In this document: piece by piece, positions 25,172 to 33,936 of the stretch | Position numbering within the stretch: the first letter of the stretch is position 1 | How the letters are laid out: each line of letters starts with the position of its first letter | Source: Sphingobacterium cellulitidis | GTDB taxonomy: Bacteria; Bacteroidota; Bacteroidia; Sphingobacteriales; Sphingobacteriaceae | Length of the DNA stretch: 64,000 nucleotides | Direction of reading: 5' to 3' | Assembly: GCA_002245855.1 (NCBI GenBank) | Contig: NOUX01000003.1 | Coordinates: 62,001 to 126,000, forward strand | Notes under the pieces: model-generated | Seen by the model: the letters and a program-made list of their open reading frames with translations, nothing else | Databases searched by the model: none | What the model was told of the DNA's origin: nothing | Translations under genes and position numbers: made by a program

Positions 25172-27376
25172 CTATTTATTTTCTCCTAAAGATGAAAGGA
25201 GTTCAATTACTTCTTTATGGTTTTCAACGTAATATTTAGCATGAGATTGTTTATCGCCGACTTTAATTGTAATACTATTATCAGGTACGGCAATAAACAT
25301 ATCTTCATCTGTTGCATCATCACCAATACATAAAATGAAGTCTGGCTCGATTTCTTTCACCATATTTACTGCGGCTTCCCCTTTATTGACAAGTTTGTTT
25401 TTTATCTCTATAACTCGATCACCATTAATGATTTGTAATTCCAAAACCTGATTTATGTGTCTTAATTCTTGGAGAAGTTCTTGAGCTTGTCTTAATCCAA
25501 ATGCTCTTTCCACCTTCCTGTAATGCCAAGCTAAGGAGTGTGACTTTTCTTCAATTGAAGAACCTGCAGTTCTGTCTGTAAACCTTTGTAGAATAGGAAG
25601 GACTTTTGTTTTCCAGGTATTGGTCAAGCCTGGAACCAGATGCCAATCATGATTTGGATAATTACTCCAAATGCCATGCTCTGCAATCAGGAAATAAGGT
25701 TTTTTGCTAAACCAATGTTCTAGATTCGTGTATTTTCTTCCTGAAATTATGGTGATCAGGTTTTTAGGGTCTTGGCTTAATTTATCTAAGACATCATAAA
25801 CATCTTCGGTAGGAATAGCTTTATCAGCATTTTTGTTAAATCCAACCAATGTTCCGTCATAATCCAAAAGGATAAGTCTTTTACTACCTTCTTGGTATTG
25901 GGACTTTATTTTTTGCTCAACTTTTTCACGTACCTTTCTCGATAATTCTAATTGTTGTTGATGTTTTATTTCTTCTAAACGCTGCATGAAAAGATTAACC
26001 CAATGATGCACTGTATATTTGGAAACGATTTCCTGGCTGGCATGCATGCGTTCATCTTGTTCCTCCTGATCCATACAGATGGCTTCATACAAGGTTCTGC
26101 TCGTTCGATGTACAGCATAAGGATTAATAACTAAAGCATCGGATAGTTCCTTGGAGGCTCCCGCAAATTCACTTATCACTAAAACCCCACTGGTCTCTTG
26201 TTTACTTGCAATATATTCCTTTGCCACAAGGTTCATTCCATCGTATAATGAAGTTACCCAACAAACATCAGCAGCTACATATAAAGCAGATAAAACAGGA
26301 AATTTCAATGAATTATAGAAATAAGCGATAGGTTGCCAGCCTGGTTTTCCATACACCGAATTAATATTACCAACTTTCCGGTCAATTTCATTCCTTAACT
26401 TTTTATATTGATTAACCTGATCTCTTGAAGGAACAATGAGCATATATAAAACAATCTTTCCATGCAATTCTGGATGATCATTTAATAGGATTTCAAAGGA
26501 GGTTAATCTTTGGATGATTCCCTTACTATAATCTAAGCGATCAACGGATAAGATTATCTTTTGTTGATCATATAAAGATTTTAGCTGTTTGCTATATGCA
26601 ACTGTTTCTGTTGAAAGAGCCTGGTTTTTGTATTTCTCATAATCAATACCCATTGGAAAAACATCGACTAAAATGGTCCTTCCCTTTATTTTAAGGTTAT
26701 TGATATTATTTTGGAGGTTTAGTATTCCTGAGCAAGAATCTAAAAAGTTATCTACATTCTCATACGTGTGAAAGCCTATTAAATCAGAACCTAATAAACC
26801 CTCAAGGAGTTCATCTCGCCAAGGAAGCATTTTGAATAGTTCAATAGGAGGAAAGGGGATGTGATGAAAATAACCAATACTACAATTATCAATAGCCTCT
26901 CGAATAAATTTTGGAACAAGCATCAGCTGATAGTCATGTACCCATACTCGAGTATGTTCCTTTATATAAGGTAAAGTAGCATCAGAAAACTTTTTATTAA
27001 CTTCTACATAGGAAAGCCAGAACTCTTGTTTCAATTCTACGTAGCTAGGTCTATAGTGGCATAATGGCCATAATATAGCATTTGAAAAACCTTCGTAATA
27101 GCCTTTGATTTCCTTTTCTGTGAGGAAGACTGGGATTAGGTTTAACTTTTTAAGTTCTTCCCGAATAAGATCTTCTTCTTCCTTATTCTTTGGAATAATT
27201 CCTGGCCATCCTATCCACCAAGAGCCATTTTCTTTATAAAAGGACCCTAGACCTGTAGCTAGGCCACCCTCACTGGGCGTAAATTTAAGTTTAGACTTTT
27301 TGCGTTCAATTTTGATGGGTAATCGATTCGAAATGATGAGAGTTCCCGAATCAAGTATGTCTGGATTGTGTAACAT
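25172..27376 (-). CDS. otsA: Bifunctional trehalose-6-phosphate synthase / phosphatase (OtsA-OtsB fusion)
   Basis: A 734-residue two-domain enzyme. Residues about 1-480 are a GT20 synthase: SNRLPI, EGGLATGLGSFY, VWVHDYQLMLVP, HIPFPP, DRLDYSKGIIQR and DGMNLVAKEYIA. It joins UDP-glucose and glucose-6-phosphate. Residues about 495-730 are a HAD-type phosphatase with LLDYDGTLVGF near 503, ISGRKY and IGDDATDEDMF. Both active sites look intact. Trehalose is an osmo- and desiccation protectant in the cytoplasm. The fusion is usual in Bacteroidota. It is first in an operon with the GH15 gene. Confidence 0.93.
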   Translation of the reverse strand: MLHNPDILDSGTLIISNRLPIKIERKKSKLKFTPSEGGLATGLGSFYKENGSWWIGWPGIIPKNKEEEDLIREELKKLNLIPVFLTEKEIKGYYEGFSNAILWPLCHYRPSYVELKQEFWLSYVEVNKKFSDATLPYIKEHTRVWVHDYQLMLVPKFIREAIDNCSIGYFHHIPFPPIELFKMLPWRDELLEGLLGSDLIGFHTYENVDNFLDSCSGILNLQNNINNLKIKGRTILVDVFPMGIDYEKYKNQALSTETVAYSKQLKSLYDQQKIILSVDRLDYSKGIIQRLTSFEILLNDHPELHGKIVLYMLIVPSRDQVNQYKKLRNEIDRKVGNINSVYGKPGWQPIAYFYNSLKFPVLSALYVAADVCWVTSLYDGMNLVAKEYIASKQETSGVLVISEFAGASKELSDALVINPYAVHRTSRTLYEAICMDQEEQDERMHASQEIVSKYTVHHWVNLFMQRLEEIKHQQQLELSRKVREKVEQKIKSQYQEGSKRLILLDYDGTLVGFNKNADKAIPTEDVYDVLDKLSQDPKNLITIISGRKYTNLEHWFSKKPYFLIAEHGIWSNYPNHDWHLVPGLTNTWKTKVLPILQRFTDRTAGSSIEEKSHSLAWHYRKVERAFGLRQAQELLQELRHINQVLELQIINGDRVIEIKNKLVNKGEAAVNMVKEIEPDFILCIGDDATDEDMFIAVPDNSITIKVGDKQSHAKYYVENHKEVIELLSSLGENK

Positions 27377-27997
27377 ATGTAACCATAATACAACCCAAAT
27401 GACATTTTGTTTTAATTATTTGTTTAAACATTTGGAAACTATTAATATTATTGGCCTGGAAAAATTAAATAATATTTAAATTGACGTAATGTAAATTTAA
27501 TAAATATTAACTACACAGTTTTTAGTCAATTGATTACCTTTGAAATATAGAAATTAAATTAAGTTTAACAGTAAGCGAAAGGCTTTTGAACCTTTGTATT
27601 TAATTAGCCATATTCTATTGAAATTTTAGCTGTAATATTTACTTTTTATTAAGAGTTTAAAAAATATTTTAGATTACTTTAACCTTAATTATTGATGATA
27701 TTGAACCATAGAAAACGGCTCAATTTCCATAAAAAAATAAATTATTTCTATATAAAACATTAACTAGAATAAGACAATAAGTTTGAGTGTAATACGCAAA
27801 TATGCTTTAATGTTCCATATTAATGGATATGTGAATAATTAGATATATTTGTTTTATCAGGAGCAATTTTAGCGCATTGTTACATTTAATGTACTTATTG
27901 TTTTGCAATTATTAACATGGGTATCTTGTATGTAGATCTTAAATCTATATAGAAATTTCCACTTAACTGAGTATTTGAAGTATTCAGTATTTATCAC
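27377..27997. other. Long AT-rich divergent spacer with palindromes
   Basis: About 620 bases between divergent otsAB and the AraC cluster. It holds a -7-like TATATTTG at 27844-27851, a 13-base palindrome TACATTTAATGTA at 27881-27893, a TCCAT-ATTA-ATGGA element near 27815, and a 23-base imperfect palindrome at 27966-27988 just before the next ATG. No ORF is convincing. A small RNA cannot be excluded. Confidence 0.5.
27966..27988. promoter_or_regulatory. Imperfect palindrome upstream of the first AraC gene
   Basis: A 23-base element with arms ACTGA and TCAGT and a partly symmetric core (gTATTTGAAGTATt), ten bases before the ATG at 27998. By position it would fall in the 5' leader, so it could be an operator or a leader hairpin. 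Confidence 0.45.
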
Positions 27998-28936
27998 ATG
28001 AAGAAGAACGTATTTGAGATTTTTTTGACCATTTTCTGTATTGGTTTATTAATCCAGATATTATTAATGATGAAACGAATTGAATTTCCCATTCCATTAA
28101 TATTTGGGCCGTTACTTTATTTGGCATTTTTAAATCAAATGGGAAAAACGCTCTCTTTTGGTAAAGATGGGTTACATTTTATTCCAATAATCATTGGGGC
28201 AATATGCTTTTTCCTATTTCAGTCTTCTTACCATAGTTTTTATCTACATTTTTATTTTATTACCATCCTTTCTTCGATGTTTATTTACCCTTCATTGGTG
28301 ATTTTCTCAAAAAAGAAAGATACAGTTTTTGTAAACGAAAGAAACCTCATCCTACTTGAGATTTTAGCTTTACTAGGGTTTGCAATTTTCTTCTTCATCA
28401 ATATTATTTATATCAATCATCTGTCTAATAACGTAAGCAACTATCATCCTCAGTTGGTTATATCTTCTATCATAGTAGTGAATATTGCGGTGTTGACTTG
28501 GTTTTTAATCAACAACCGTTTCTCTTCTTCCCATACCTCAGAAGAACCTCAATTGATTCCCCTTCAACAAAATGATACCCTTATTCCAGAAAAAGAAATT
28601 CAATTGATCCAGGAGAGTATCAATTCTCTTATGGAAAACGAGCATTTATATTTGGATGCTCATTTAACATTGGAAACATTAGGAAAACTAACTGGTTTCA
28701 ATAAGGGCAAGATTGAATTTTATATTAATAATATTCTTAATTCGAATTTCGAGGATTGGTTGGCTTCATTCCGTATAAACTATGCCATCAGTCTAATACA
28801 TTCGGATTCTAAGAACTTTAAGCTAGAATATCTTTCCAATTTATGCGGCTTTGATTCCCGTACTGCATTTAATAAATATTTTAAATTATATGTTGGAGAA
28901 TCACCTTCAAATTATCGAAGCAAATTAATTAAATAG
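27998..28936 (+). CDS. Membrane-embedded AraC-type regulator 1
   Basis: A 312-residue protein: about six hydrophobic segments over residues 1-175, a short linker, then an AraC/HTH_18 domain (about 205-310). The first HTH reads HLTLETLGKLTGFNKGKIEFYINNIL and the second LEYLSNLCGFDSRTAFNKYFKLYVGESPSNYR, ending in the classic F...G.SP..YR. This is a one-component sensor whose receiver is in the membrane; the ligand is unknown. Three bases separate it from the next gene of the same architecture, so they form an operon. Confidence 0.85.
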   Translation: MKKNVFEIFLTIFCIGLLIQILLMMKRIEFPIPLIFGPLLYLAFLNQMGKTLSFGKDGLHFIPIIIGAICFFLFQSSYHSFYLHFYFITILSSMFIYPSLVIFSKKKDTVFVNERNLILLEILALLGFAIFFFINIIYINHLSNNVSNYHPQLVISSIIVVNIAVLTWFLINNRFSSSHTSEEPQLIPLQQNDTLIPEKEIQLIQESINSLMENEHLYLDAHLTLETLGKLTGFNKGKIEFYINNILNSNFEDWLASFRINYAISLIHSDSKNFKLEYLSNLCGFDSRTAFNKYFKLYVGESPSNYRSKLIK

Positions 28937-28939
28937 CCT

Positions 28940-30031
28940 ATGTTGGTATATTTTATTTACTCTGCCATTGTTATCCTATGTATATTAAGCTATCAAGTAT
29001 ATACGAACCTGCCTGTAAAAGGTGTATTTGAGAAGGTCTTATCAGCTTTAATTATCACACTGCTTATTCACATTGTTTTTGCAGCACTTTTTAGAGATAT
29101 TATTCCTGGATACAAATACGTAGATATTGGAGCCCCCTTTGGGCTTTTATATGGTCCGTTCTTATATTTTGGATATCTGGCATTCAAATACAAAAAGATT
29201 AAAACGAAAACCATTATTATTCATGGGATTCCCTTTTTCTTATTGACAATTGTTTACCTAATTTTCTTAAGTAGTGAGTTTATTAGATTCCAATATGGGA
29301 AGACTTATTATATCATCCTTTATAGCTTATTCGGTCTTTCATGGATCCTCTATCCGATTTCAGTTTTGTTAAAAGGTAACATTACTGAATTCCTGCAACT
29401 TGATACAAAGAGACTGTACTATTACTTTATCATTCTTTTATTAGTTTTGGCAGCCTTTATTATCCCTACAATCATGTCTACCTTTATTGATAAATTTGAT
29501 GTGGGTAGGCCAGTTTCGGGAATTACAGTGTATATGATTATGATGATTGGGATCAGTATGATCTATAATTATCTATTTCGTTCCTTAATATCTCAATTGA
29601 AACCCGTTGACTACTCTCTTAAAAATCCGACGGTCCAGAACACTAATATTCCTGTAATTGACCATAAATTCAATCAGGACACAAAAGAATCACCCTATAA
29701 AGACAAAATTCTTCACTATTTGGAAGAAAAGAAATACTTAAACCCTGAATTTAATATTGATCTTATGGCGAGGGATTTGAAGATTTCTAGATCTATAATT
29801 TCTCAATTTTTTAAAGATTATTTTGGACAAAATGTCTTAAAAACGATTAATGCCCTTCGTATAGAAGAAGTATGCAAAGAACTGACCAAGCCTGATTTTC
29901 ATATGAATATTGATGATTTGGCCCTTGAATGTGGATTTAGTTCCAGGGCTTCTTTCTACAGGAATTTTAATTTAGAAAAAAAATGCACACCTATTGAATA
30001 TAGGGAGCAGTATCTGCCTAATCTTCAATAA
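28940..30031 (+). CDS. Membrane-embedded AraC-type regulator 2
   Basis: A 363-residue protein with about six or seven membrane segments in residues 1-215. These include GAPFGLLYGPFLYFGYLAFKY, similar in position to IFGPLLYLAFLNQM of the preceding protein. An AraC HTH follows (about 255-360): FNIDLMARDLKISRSIISQFFKDYFGQNV, then IDDLALECGFSSRASFYRNFNLEKKCTPIEYREQ. It is probably a diverged paralogue of its neighbour, and the pair could form a heterodimer. The next start lies two bases after its stop. Confidence 0.85.
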   Translation: MLVYFIYSAIVILCILSYQVYTNLPVKGVFEKVLSALIITLLIHIVFAALFRDIIPGYKYVDIGAPFGLLYGPFLYFGYLAFKYKKIKTKTIIIHGIPFFLLTIVYLIFLSSEFIRFQYGKTYYIILYSLFGLSWILYPISVLLKGNITEFLQLDTKRLYYYFIILLLVLAAFIIPTIMSTFIDKFDVGRPVSGITVYMIMMIGISMIYNYLFRSLISQLKPVDYSLKNPTVQNTNIPVIDHKFNQDTKESPYKDKILHYLEEKKYLNPEFNIDLMARDLKISRSIISQFFKDYFGQNVLKTINALRIEEVCKELTKPDFHMNIDDLALECGFSSRASFYRNFNLEKKCTPIEYREQYLPNLQ

Positions 30032-30032
30032 T

Positions 30033-31592
30033 ATGAATCGCCGTCTTCTTTATATTTTATACATTACTATATTTTTCCCAAATCTGTTGTTTTCTCAAAG
30101 AACAGCATTTGAAAAGAGATATGCTGCAGTTAGAGCAGAATTAATGGCAAAAGATTATAAAGAGGCCCTTCGGGTGGCTGATTCTTTAGAGCAAATTTCA
30201 GAATCAGATATCAGCAAAATAAGAGCTCAAAATCTAGTTGCCTTAGTTCATCAAAGCGTTGGAACATATTCTATCGCAATAAACTATGCAAATAGAGCTG
30301 ATCAACTTTCTAATTTGATTGGATTCCCGGATTTTGAGGCCAGTTCAGCGTTAGTTTTAGCTTCTATTTATAGAGATATCGGGATTTTTGGTCAGGCTAG
30401 TAATTATATTGAGAGGGCAGAGGTGGATATTCAATCTGTAAAAGATAGCTTGGTTCGGAAACAGCTTGAAATTCAATTGCTTCAAGAAAAAGCATATCAA
30501 TCCATTTTCAATAAAAAATATACTGAAGCTGTTGATTTAATGGAAATTGCATTAAGCAAAAAAGGTTATATCGATGTCAACAATCCTAGATCCTTTTTGA
30601 TTAGATCAAAAAATCACTTGATAATTGCTGAAAGTTATTTGGCTTTGGGAATGTACAAGGAAAGTATAACCTATTTAAAAATGATTCTGGATGATGTATA
30701 TGGGGTTGAAACGATTATTAAACCCTTTACATTTCAATGTTTAGCGGAAAACTATTTTAATTTAGGTCTAATTGATTCCACTAGAACATACCTGGATCAA
30801 ACTATTCCATATGTTGAAGGATCCAACAACATAAAATTGAAAAAACAGTATTATTTCTTAGAGGCTAAATACTATAGAAAAAAAGGGCTTGATCATGAGG
30901 CAATTCAATTTGTCGATAAATATTCTCAATTGGAAGAGCAACATAGGAATACAGCTCAAATTATCGGAAATAATTTAATTCGAGATTATTTAGGAGAAAT
31001 TAAAACCATCAAAAGAAATAATGTTGTGTTGATTTGGTCATTGATTATTTTGACCAGTATTTGTTTGTTGTTTTATTTGATTAAAATTAGACCGAAAAGA
31101 TCGAAGAGCGAGGCTATAGATATTGATTTTGTTCCCCCAACTGCTAAACCTATAGTTTCAAATCAGAGTTCCAATTACACCTCTAAAGATATAATACAAT
31201 CTTCTGGTGAATTCCATATATCCATTGAAACTGAAACTAGGTTGGTTAAGAAACTCAATGATTTGGAATTGGAATTATTCTTCTTGAATAAAAACCTTAC
31301 GTTGAGCTGGATAACAAATAAACTGGATACTAATCAAAAATATGTCTCTTATATCATTAGGAAGTATAAGAATCAACATTTTAATGATTATATACTCAAT
31401 TTAAGAATCCAATATATTGTAAAACAGCTGGAGGTAAATAAGATTTTATGGGATTATAAGCTTTCTTATTTAGCTGAAATGTCTGGATTTACCTCACATA
31501 GCAAATTTACCATAGCCTTTAAATCTGTAGTAGGAGTGACCCCTTCTCAATTCATAGAGAATTTAAAACAAAATTCTAAATCAGAAATTTAA
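30033..31592 (+). CDS. TPR-transmembrane-AraC hybrid regulator
   Basis: A 519-residue protein from the ATG at 30033, chosen because it gives a signal-like start (MNRRLLYILYITIFFPNLLFSQ) and follows the previous stop by one base; the frame is open a little further upstream. Residues about 25-320 are TPR-like helical repeats, predicted periplasmic. One membrane helix sits at about 330-352 (VVLIWSLIILTSICLLFYLI), then a linker and a C-terminal AraC-like HTH (about 405-515), with LTLSWITNKLDTNQKYVSYIIRKY and LSYLAEMSGFTSHSKFTIAFKSVVGVTPSQF. The layout would pass a periplasmic signal to DNA in one polypeptide. Confidence 0.85.
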   Translation: MNRRLLYILYITIFFPNLLFSQRTAFEKRYAAVRAELMAKDYKEALRVADSLEQISESDISKIRAQNLVALVHQSVGTYSIAINYANRADQLSNLIGFPDFEASSALVLASIYRDIGIFGQASNYIERAEVDIQSVKDSLVRKQLEIQLLQEKAYQSIFNKKYTEAVDLMEIALSKKGYIDVNNPRSFLIRSKNHLIIAESYLALGMYKESITYLKMILDDVYGVETIIKPFTFQCLAENYFNLGLIDSTRTYLDQTIPYVEGSNNIKLKKQYYFLEAKYYRKKGLDHEAIQFVDKYSQLEEQHRNTAQIIGNNLIRDYLGEIKTIKRNNVVLIWSLIILTSICLLFYLIKIRPKRSKSEAIDIDFVPPTAKPIVSNQSSNYTSKDIIQSSGEFHISIETETRLVKKLNDLELELFFLNKNLTLSWITNKLDTNQKYVSYIIRKYKNQHFNDYILNLRIQYIVKQLEVNKILWDYKLSYLAEMSGFTSHSKFTIAFKSVVGVTPSQFIENLKQNSKSEI

Positions 31593-31715
31593 ACCAACCC
31601 CTTTCAATTTTTTCATTGGATTTTACCATTTATTGAGGAAAAAATCCCACGGATTATTGCTAAAAATACATTATTCAATTTTAACTCTTAGGTTAATATT
31701 ATCTAATATTATGTG

Positions 31716-31953
31716 GTAAGGCGGTGGACATTTACCAATTTTCGTAATTTTTCATATACAGATTGAGCTATATATTTCCCCATAATCTATTTTATGGAAA
31801 GAATTTCTTGAAAAGATCCAATTATTAGTATCCAAATTTTCCAAAATCACCTATTTTTTAGATGTTCCAAACGTATAATTCTACGAAATATCACCATATT
31901 TAGTTTAAAAACTGTTCATATCTGTGAATTTTAGCCCATGTCCACCTCCTCAC
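31716..31953. repeat. Long-range inverted repeat of a G-rich 16-mer
   Basis: GTAAGGCGGTGGACAT (31716-31731) and ATGTCCACCTCCTCAC (31938-31953) are reverse complements at 14 of 16 positions, about 206 bases apart. They stand out against the AT-rich background. They could be paired protein sites or the base stem of a long RNA structure. Confidence 0.5.
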
Positions 31954-32072
31954 AAGTCCAAAATAAGCTTGGAAATTTAATGCAAATTATCAAATTTCAG
32001 AAAATTGATAATTAATATATGTTCGTTAATTGGATATATTTAATAGACTGATAATTAACTATATATAATGTT

Positions 32073-32088
32073 TTAAGACATGTCTTAA
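32073..32088. promoter_or_regulatory. Perfect 16-base palindrome, candidate operator
   Basis: TTAAGACATGTCTTAA is fully self-complementary with no loop, as expected for a homodimeric regulator site rather than a hairpin. It lies 160 bases before the HEAT-type gene and about 60 bases before a TAnnTTTG-like box. Confidence 0.5.
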
Positions 32089-32249
32089 TTATGTAATTGA
32101 ATAGATATTTTCATTTTTGGGACATACTTTTTTAGGGACTAGATGTAATTTTGGTATATCACAAACGAGGAATTAACTAGAGTTTAAAAGCTAGGGAAAT
32201 TCTGTTAGCGACTTTGCCAACTAACTATTATTAATAAATATTAAAAAAT

Positions 32250-33407
32250 ATGTATCTAGGTTATAACCTTCAATTTTTACCGTATCAGTTACAGGTAAAA
32301 TTCTGGAGTTTTCCTTTTCTATTAAGGCTAGCTGCTTTAATCAGCATTGCATTAATTTTAGTTTTAATAATTAATAAAATAAGAAGTCTTTTTAATAATT
32401 GGAAACTCCACGTAGTAGAAACTGAAGACCTAAGCTTAAAGGAGAAAATAGAAACATTAGTGAATGCTATTCTCTTTGAGAGTACCAATAGGTCGGAGAA
32501 ATATATTTTAAATGAAATTGAATCCCTTCATGCTATTAAGGAGTCAAGACGTGGATTGAAAATTATCTCCAAATTGTTAATTCAAGCAAATTCTAAATCG
32601 AGATTGGGAGAATATATACTGAATAATAATAATTATAAGCATATTCTTTCAGGATTTGGGATTATTAAATTTTGGGAATTAGAGTTGGTATCCAATAATA
32701 CCAGTAGAATTCATAAAGCAAAACAATGTCTCAATGACTTAAAAATTGAGGAAACGAATTCACTTACCAATTTATCAAAATCAGAAGAACAGAAAAAGAC
32801 TATGGCTAGAAGTTCAAAATTCATAAATAAAGTTGAAGGGAATGAACCATATCGCTTCTTGGATGAAAGCTTCGACACGGAATTTACACCCCTTGATGAA
32901 ATACTAGTTCATCAATTCCTATTACAAAAATCGAATACAGGAAGATTACCACTATTAAGCCGTTGGGTTAGAAATAGTAAAAATCCAGATTTTAGAATTT
33001 TTATGGTAAAGGAAATCACATTCTTTAAGCAATTAGGCTGTGCATCAATAATTGCTAGTCTTTTACCTAACGAACCTAATGATAATGTTCGGTTGGCCAT
33101 AATTGATGCATTAACGAAATTAAATTACGCACAGGCTGAATCTCAAATTACTTCCTGCTATAAAAATGGAAGTCTACAATTGAAAAGATCCATAGTTCAG
33201 ACTGTCATTTTGTTTAAAACAAGGTTTGGATTAGAATTTTTAAATGAAATTTTTTTCGAGGAAAAAAATGAAGAATTAAAAACAGATTTGATTCAGGCAT
33301 TGATACTAATGCGCAGTGACATCAATGGAGAATCTGAAAAGCCTATTAAAGATAACCAAGAGGTGAATGAAATCCTATTAGGGAACATCAATTACCAGAT
33401 TGGTTAA
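32250..33407 (+). CDS. Membrane-anchored HEAT-repeat-like protein
   Basis: A 385-residue protein: one membrane helix near residues 22-46 (FPFLLRLAALISIALILVLII), then all-alpha repeats. The C-terminal part shows HEAT-like pairs, for example NPDFRIFMVKEITFFKQLGCASIIASLLPNEPNDNVRLAIIDALTKLN and LKRSIVQTVILFKTRFGLEFL. Similar membrane HEAT proteins in Bacteroidota are often found next to polysaccharide glycosyltransferases, but none is present here. Its neighbours are AraC-type regulators. The function is unknown; it probably provides a cytoplasmic protein-binding surface. Confidence 0.65.
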   Translation: MYLGYNLQFLPYQLQVKFWSFPFLLRLAALISIALILVLIINKIRSLFNNWKLHVVETEDLSLKEKIETLVNAILFESTNRSEKYILNEIESLHAIKESRRGLKIISKLLIQANSKSRLGEYILNNNNYKHILSGFGIIKFWELELVSNNTSRIHKAKQCLNDLKIEETNSLTNLSKSEEQKKTMARSSKFINKVEGNEPYRFLDESFDTEFTPLDEILVHQFLLQKSNTGRLPLLSRWVRNSKNPDFRIFMVKEITFFKQLGCASIIASLLPNEPNDNVRLAIIDALTKLNYAQAESQITSCYKNGSLQLKRSIVQTVILFKTRFGLEFLNEIFFEEKNEELKTDLIQALILMRSDINGESEKPIKDNQEVNEILLGNINYQIG

Positions 33408-33469
33408 GGAATAAATTCTAACAAACCATCAATATATCAATTTAATTAACACTATCTATTTTATTTATT

Positions 33470-33871
33470 ATGATTGACAACGTTTCAACTATTAAAAAGG
33501 AGTATATGAACCCAGAAACGGAGAATAAAATTCTGGCAGCATTAACTCAATGGGAAGCTCAAGAATCATATTTAAATCCTTCTTGTTCTATTACTACTGC
33601 ATCAAAAGAAATTGGATGTAACTCCAAATATCTTTCTTTTGTAGTAAACAGAAATAAGAAAATTGATTTTCCTAACTATGTAAATAATTTGAGGTTAGAC
33701 TATCTCAACAATTATTTAAGAACTGTGGAAGAAGCAAGGAACTTTAAACTAACGTATTTAGCTGCACTTGCCGGTTTCTCATCCTATGGAAAATTTGCTA
33801 AAAGCATAAAAGATCGGACAGGATTTAATCCTACCCAGTTCATCGTGTTTTTCGATGAGAAAATTGCTTAA
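33470..33871 (+). CDS. Minimal AraC-type HTH protein (133 aa)
   Basis: A 133-residue protein that is essentially an AraC/HTH_18 DNA-binding domain. The first helix pair is CSITTASKEIGCNSKYLSFVVNRNKKIDF, and the second is LTYLAALAGFSSYGKFAKSIKDRTGFNPTQFIVFF. It closely resembles the C-terminal domain of the TPR-AraC protein at 30033-31592, which has LSYLAEMSGFTSHSKF and a similar end. It has no sensor, so it could be a stand-alone partner or a remnant domain. It follows the HEAT-like gene by 62 bases. Confidence 0.78.
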   Translation: MIDNVSTIKKEYMNPETENKILAALTQWEAQESYLNPSCSITTASKEIGCNSKYLSFVVNRNKKIDFPNYVNNLRLDYLNNYLRTVEEARNFKLTYLAALAGFSSYGKFAKSIKDRTGFNPTQFIVFFDEKIA

Positions 33872-33881
33872 AAGCAAAGCT

Positions 33882-33913
33882 AATCCTAAAGTCATTTAAA
33901 TGGCTTTAGGATT
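33882..33913 (+). terminator. Bidirectional terminator
   Basis: AATCCTAAAG-CATTT-AAATG-CTTTAGGATT is nearly a perfect palindrome between the convergent HTH gene and the DinB-superfamily gene; T-rich sequence follows on the right. Confidence 0.75.
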
Positions 33914-33936
33914 TCCATTTTATTGGAGCTAACTCC

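Larger units (their letters stand above)
31593..32249. other. Long AT-rich spacer with inverted repeats and a perfect palindrome
   Basis: About 650 bases without a convincing ORF. Contents: a G-rich 16-base element at 31716-31731 repeated in inverse orientation at 31938-31953; a hairpin AATTATCAA/TTGATAATT at 31985-32013; a perfect 16-base palindrome at 32073-32088; and a -7-like TAATTTTG at 32146-32153. It looks regulatory or structured rather than empty. Confidence 0.5.

Noticed and set aside
27377..27997. Full promoter from TATATTTG at 27844 or TACCTTTG at 27535
   Set aside because: No -33 TTTG at 19-21 bases, and both are far from the next start codon, so only the -7-like match is recorded.
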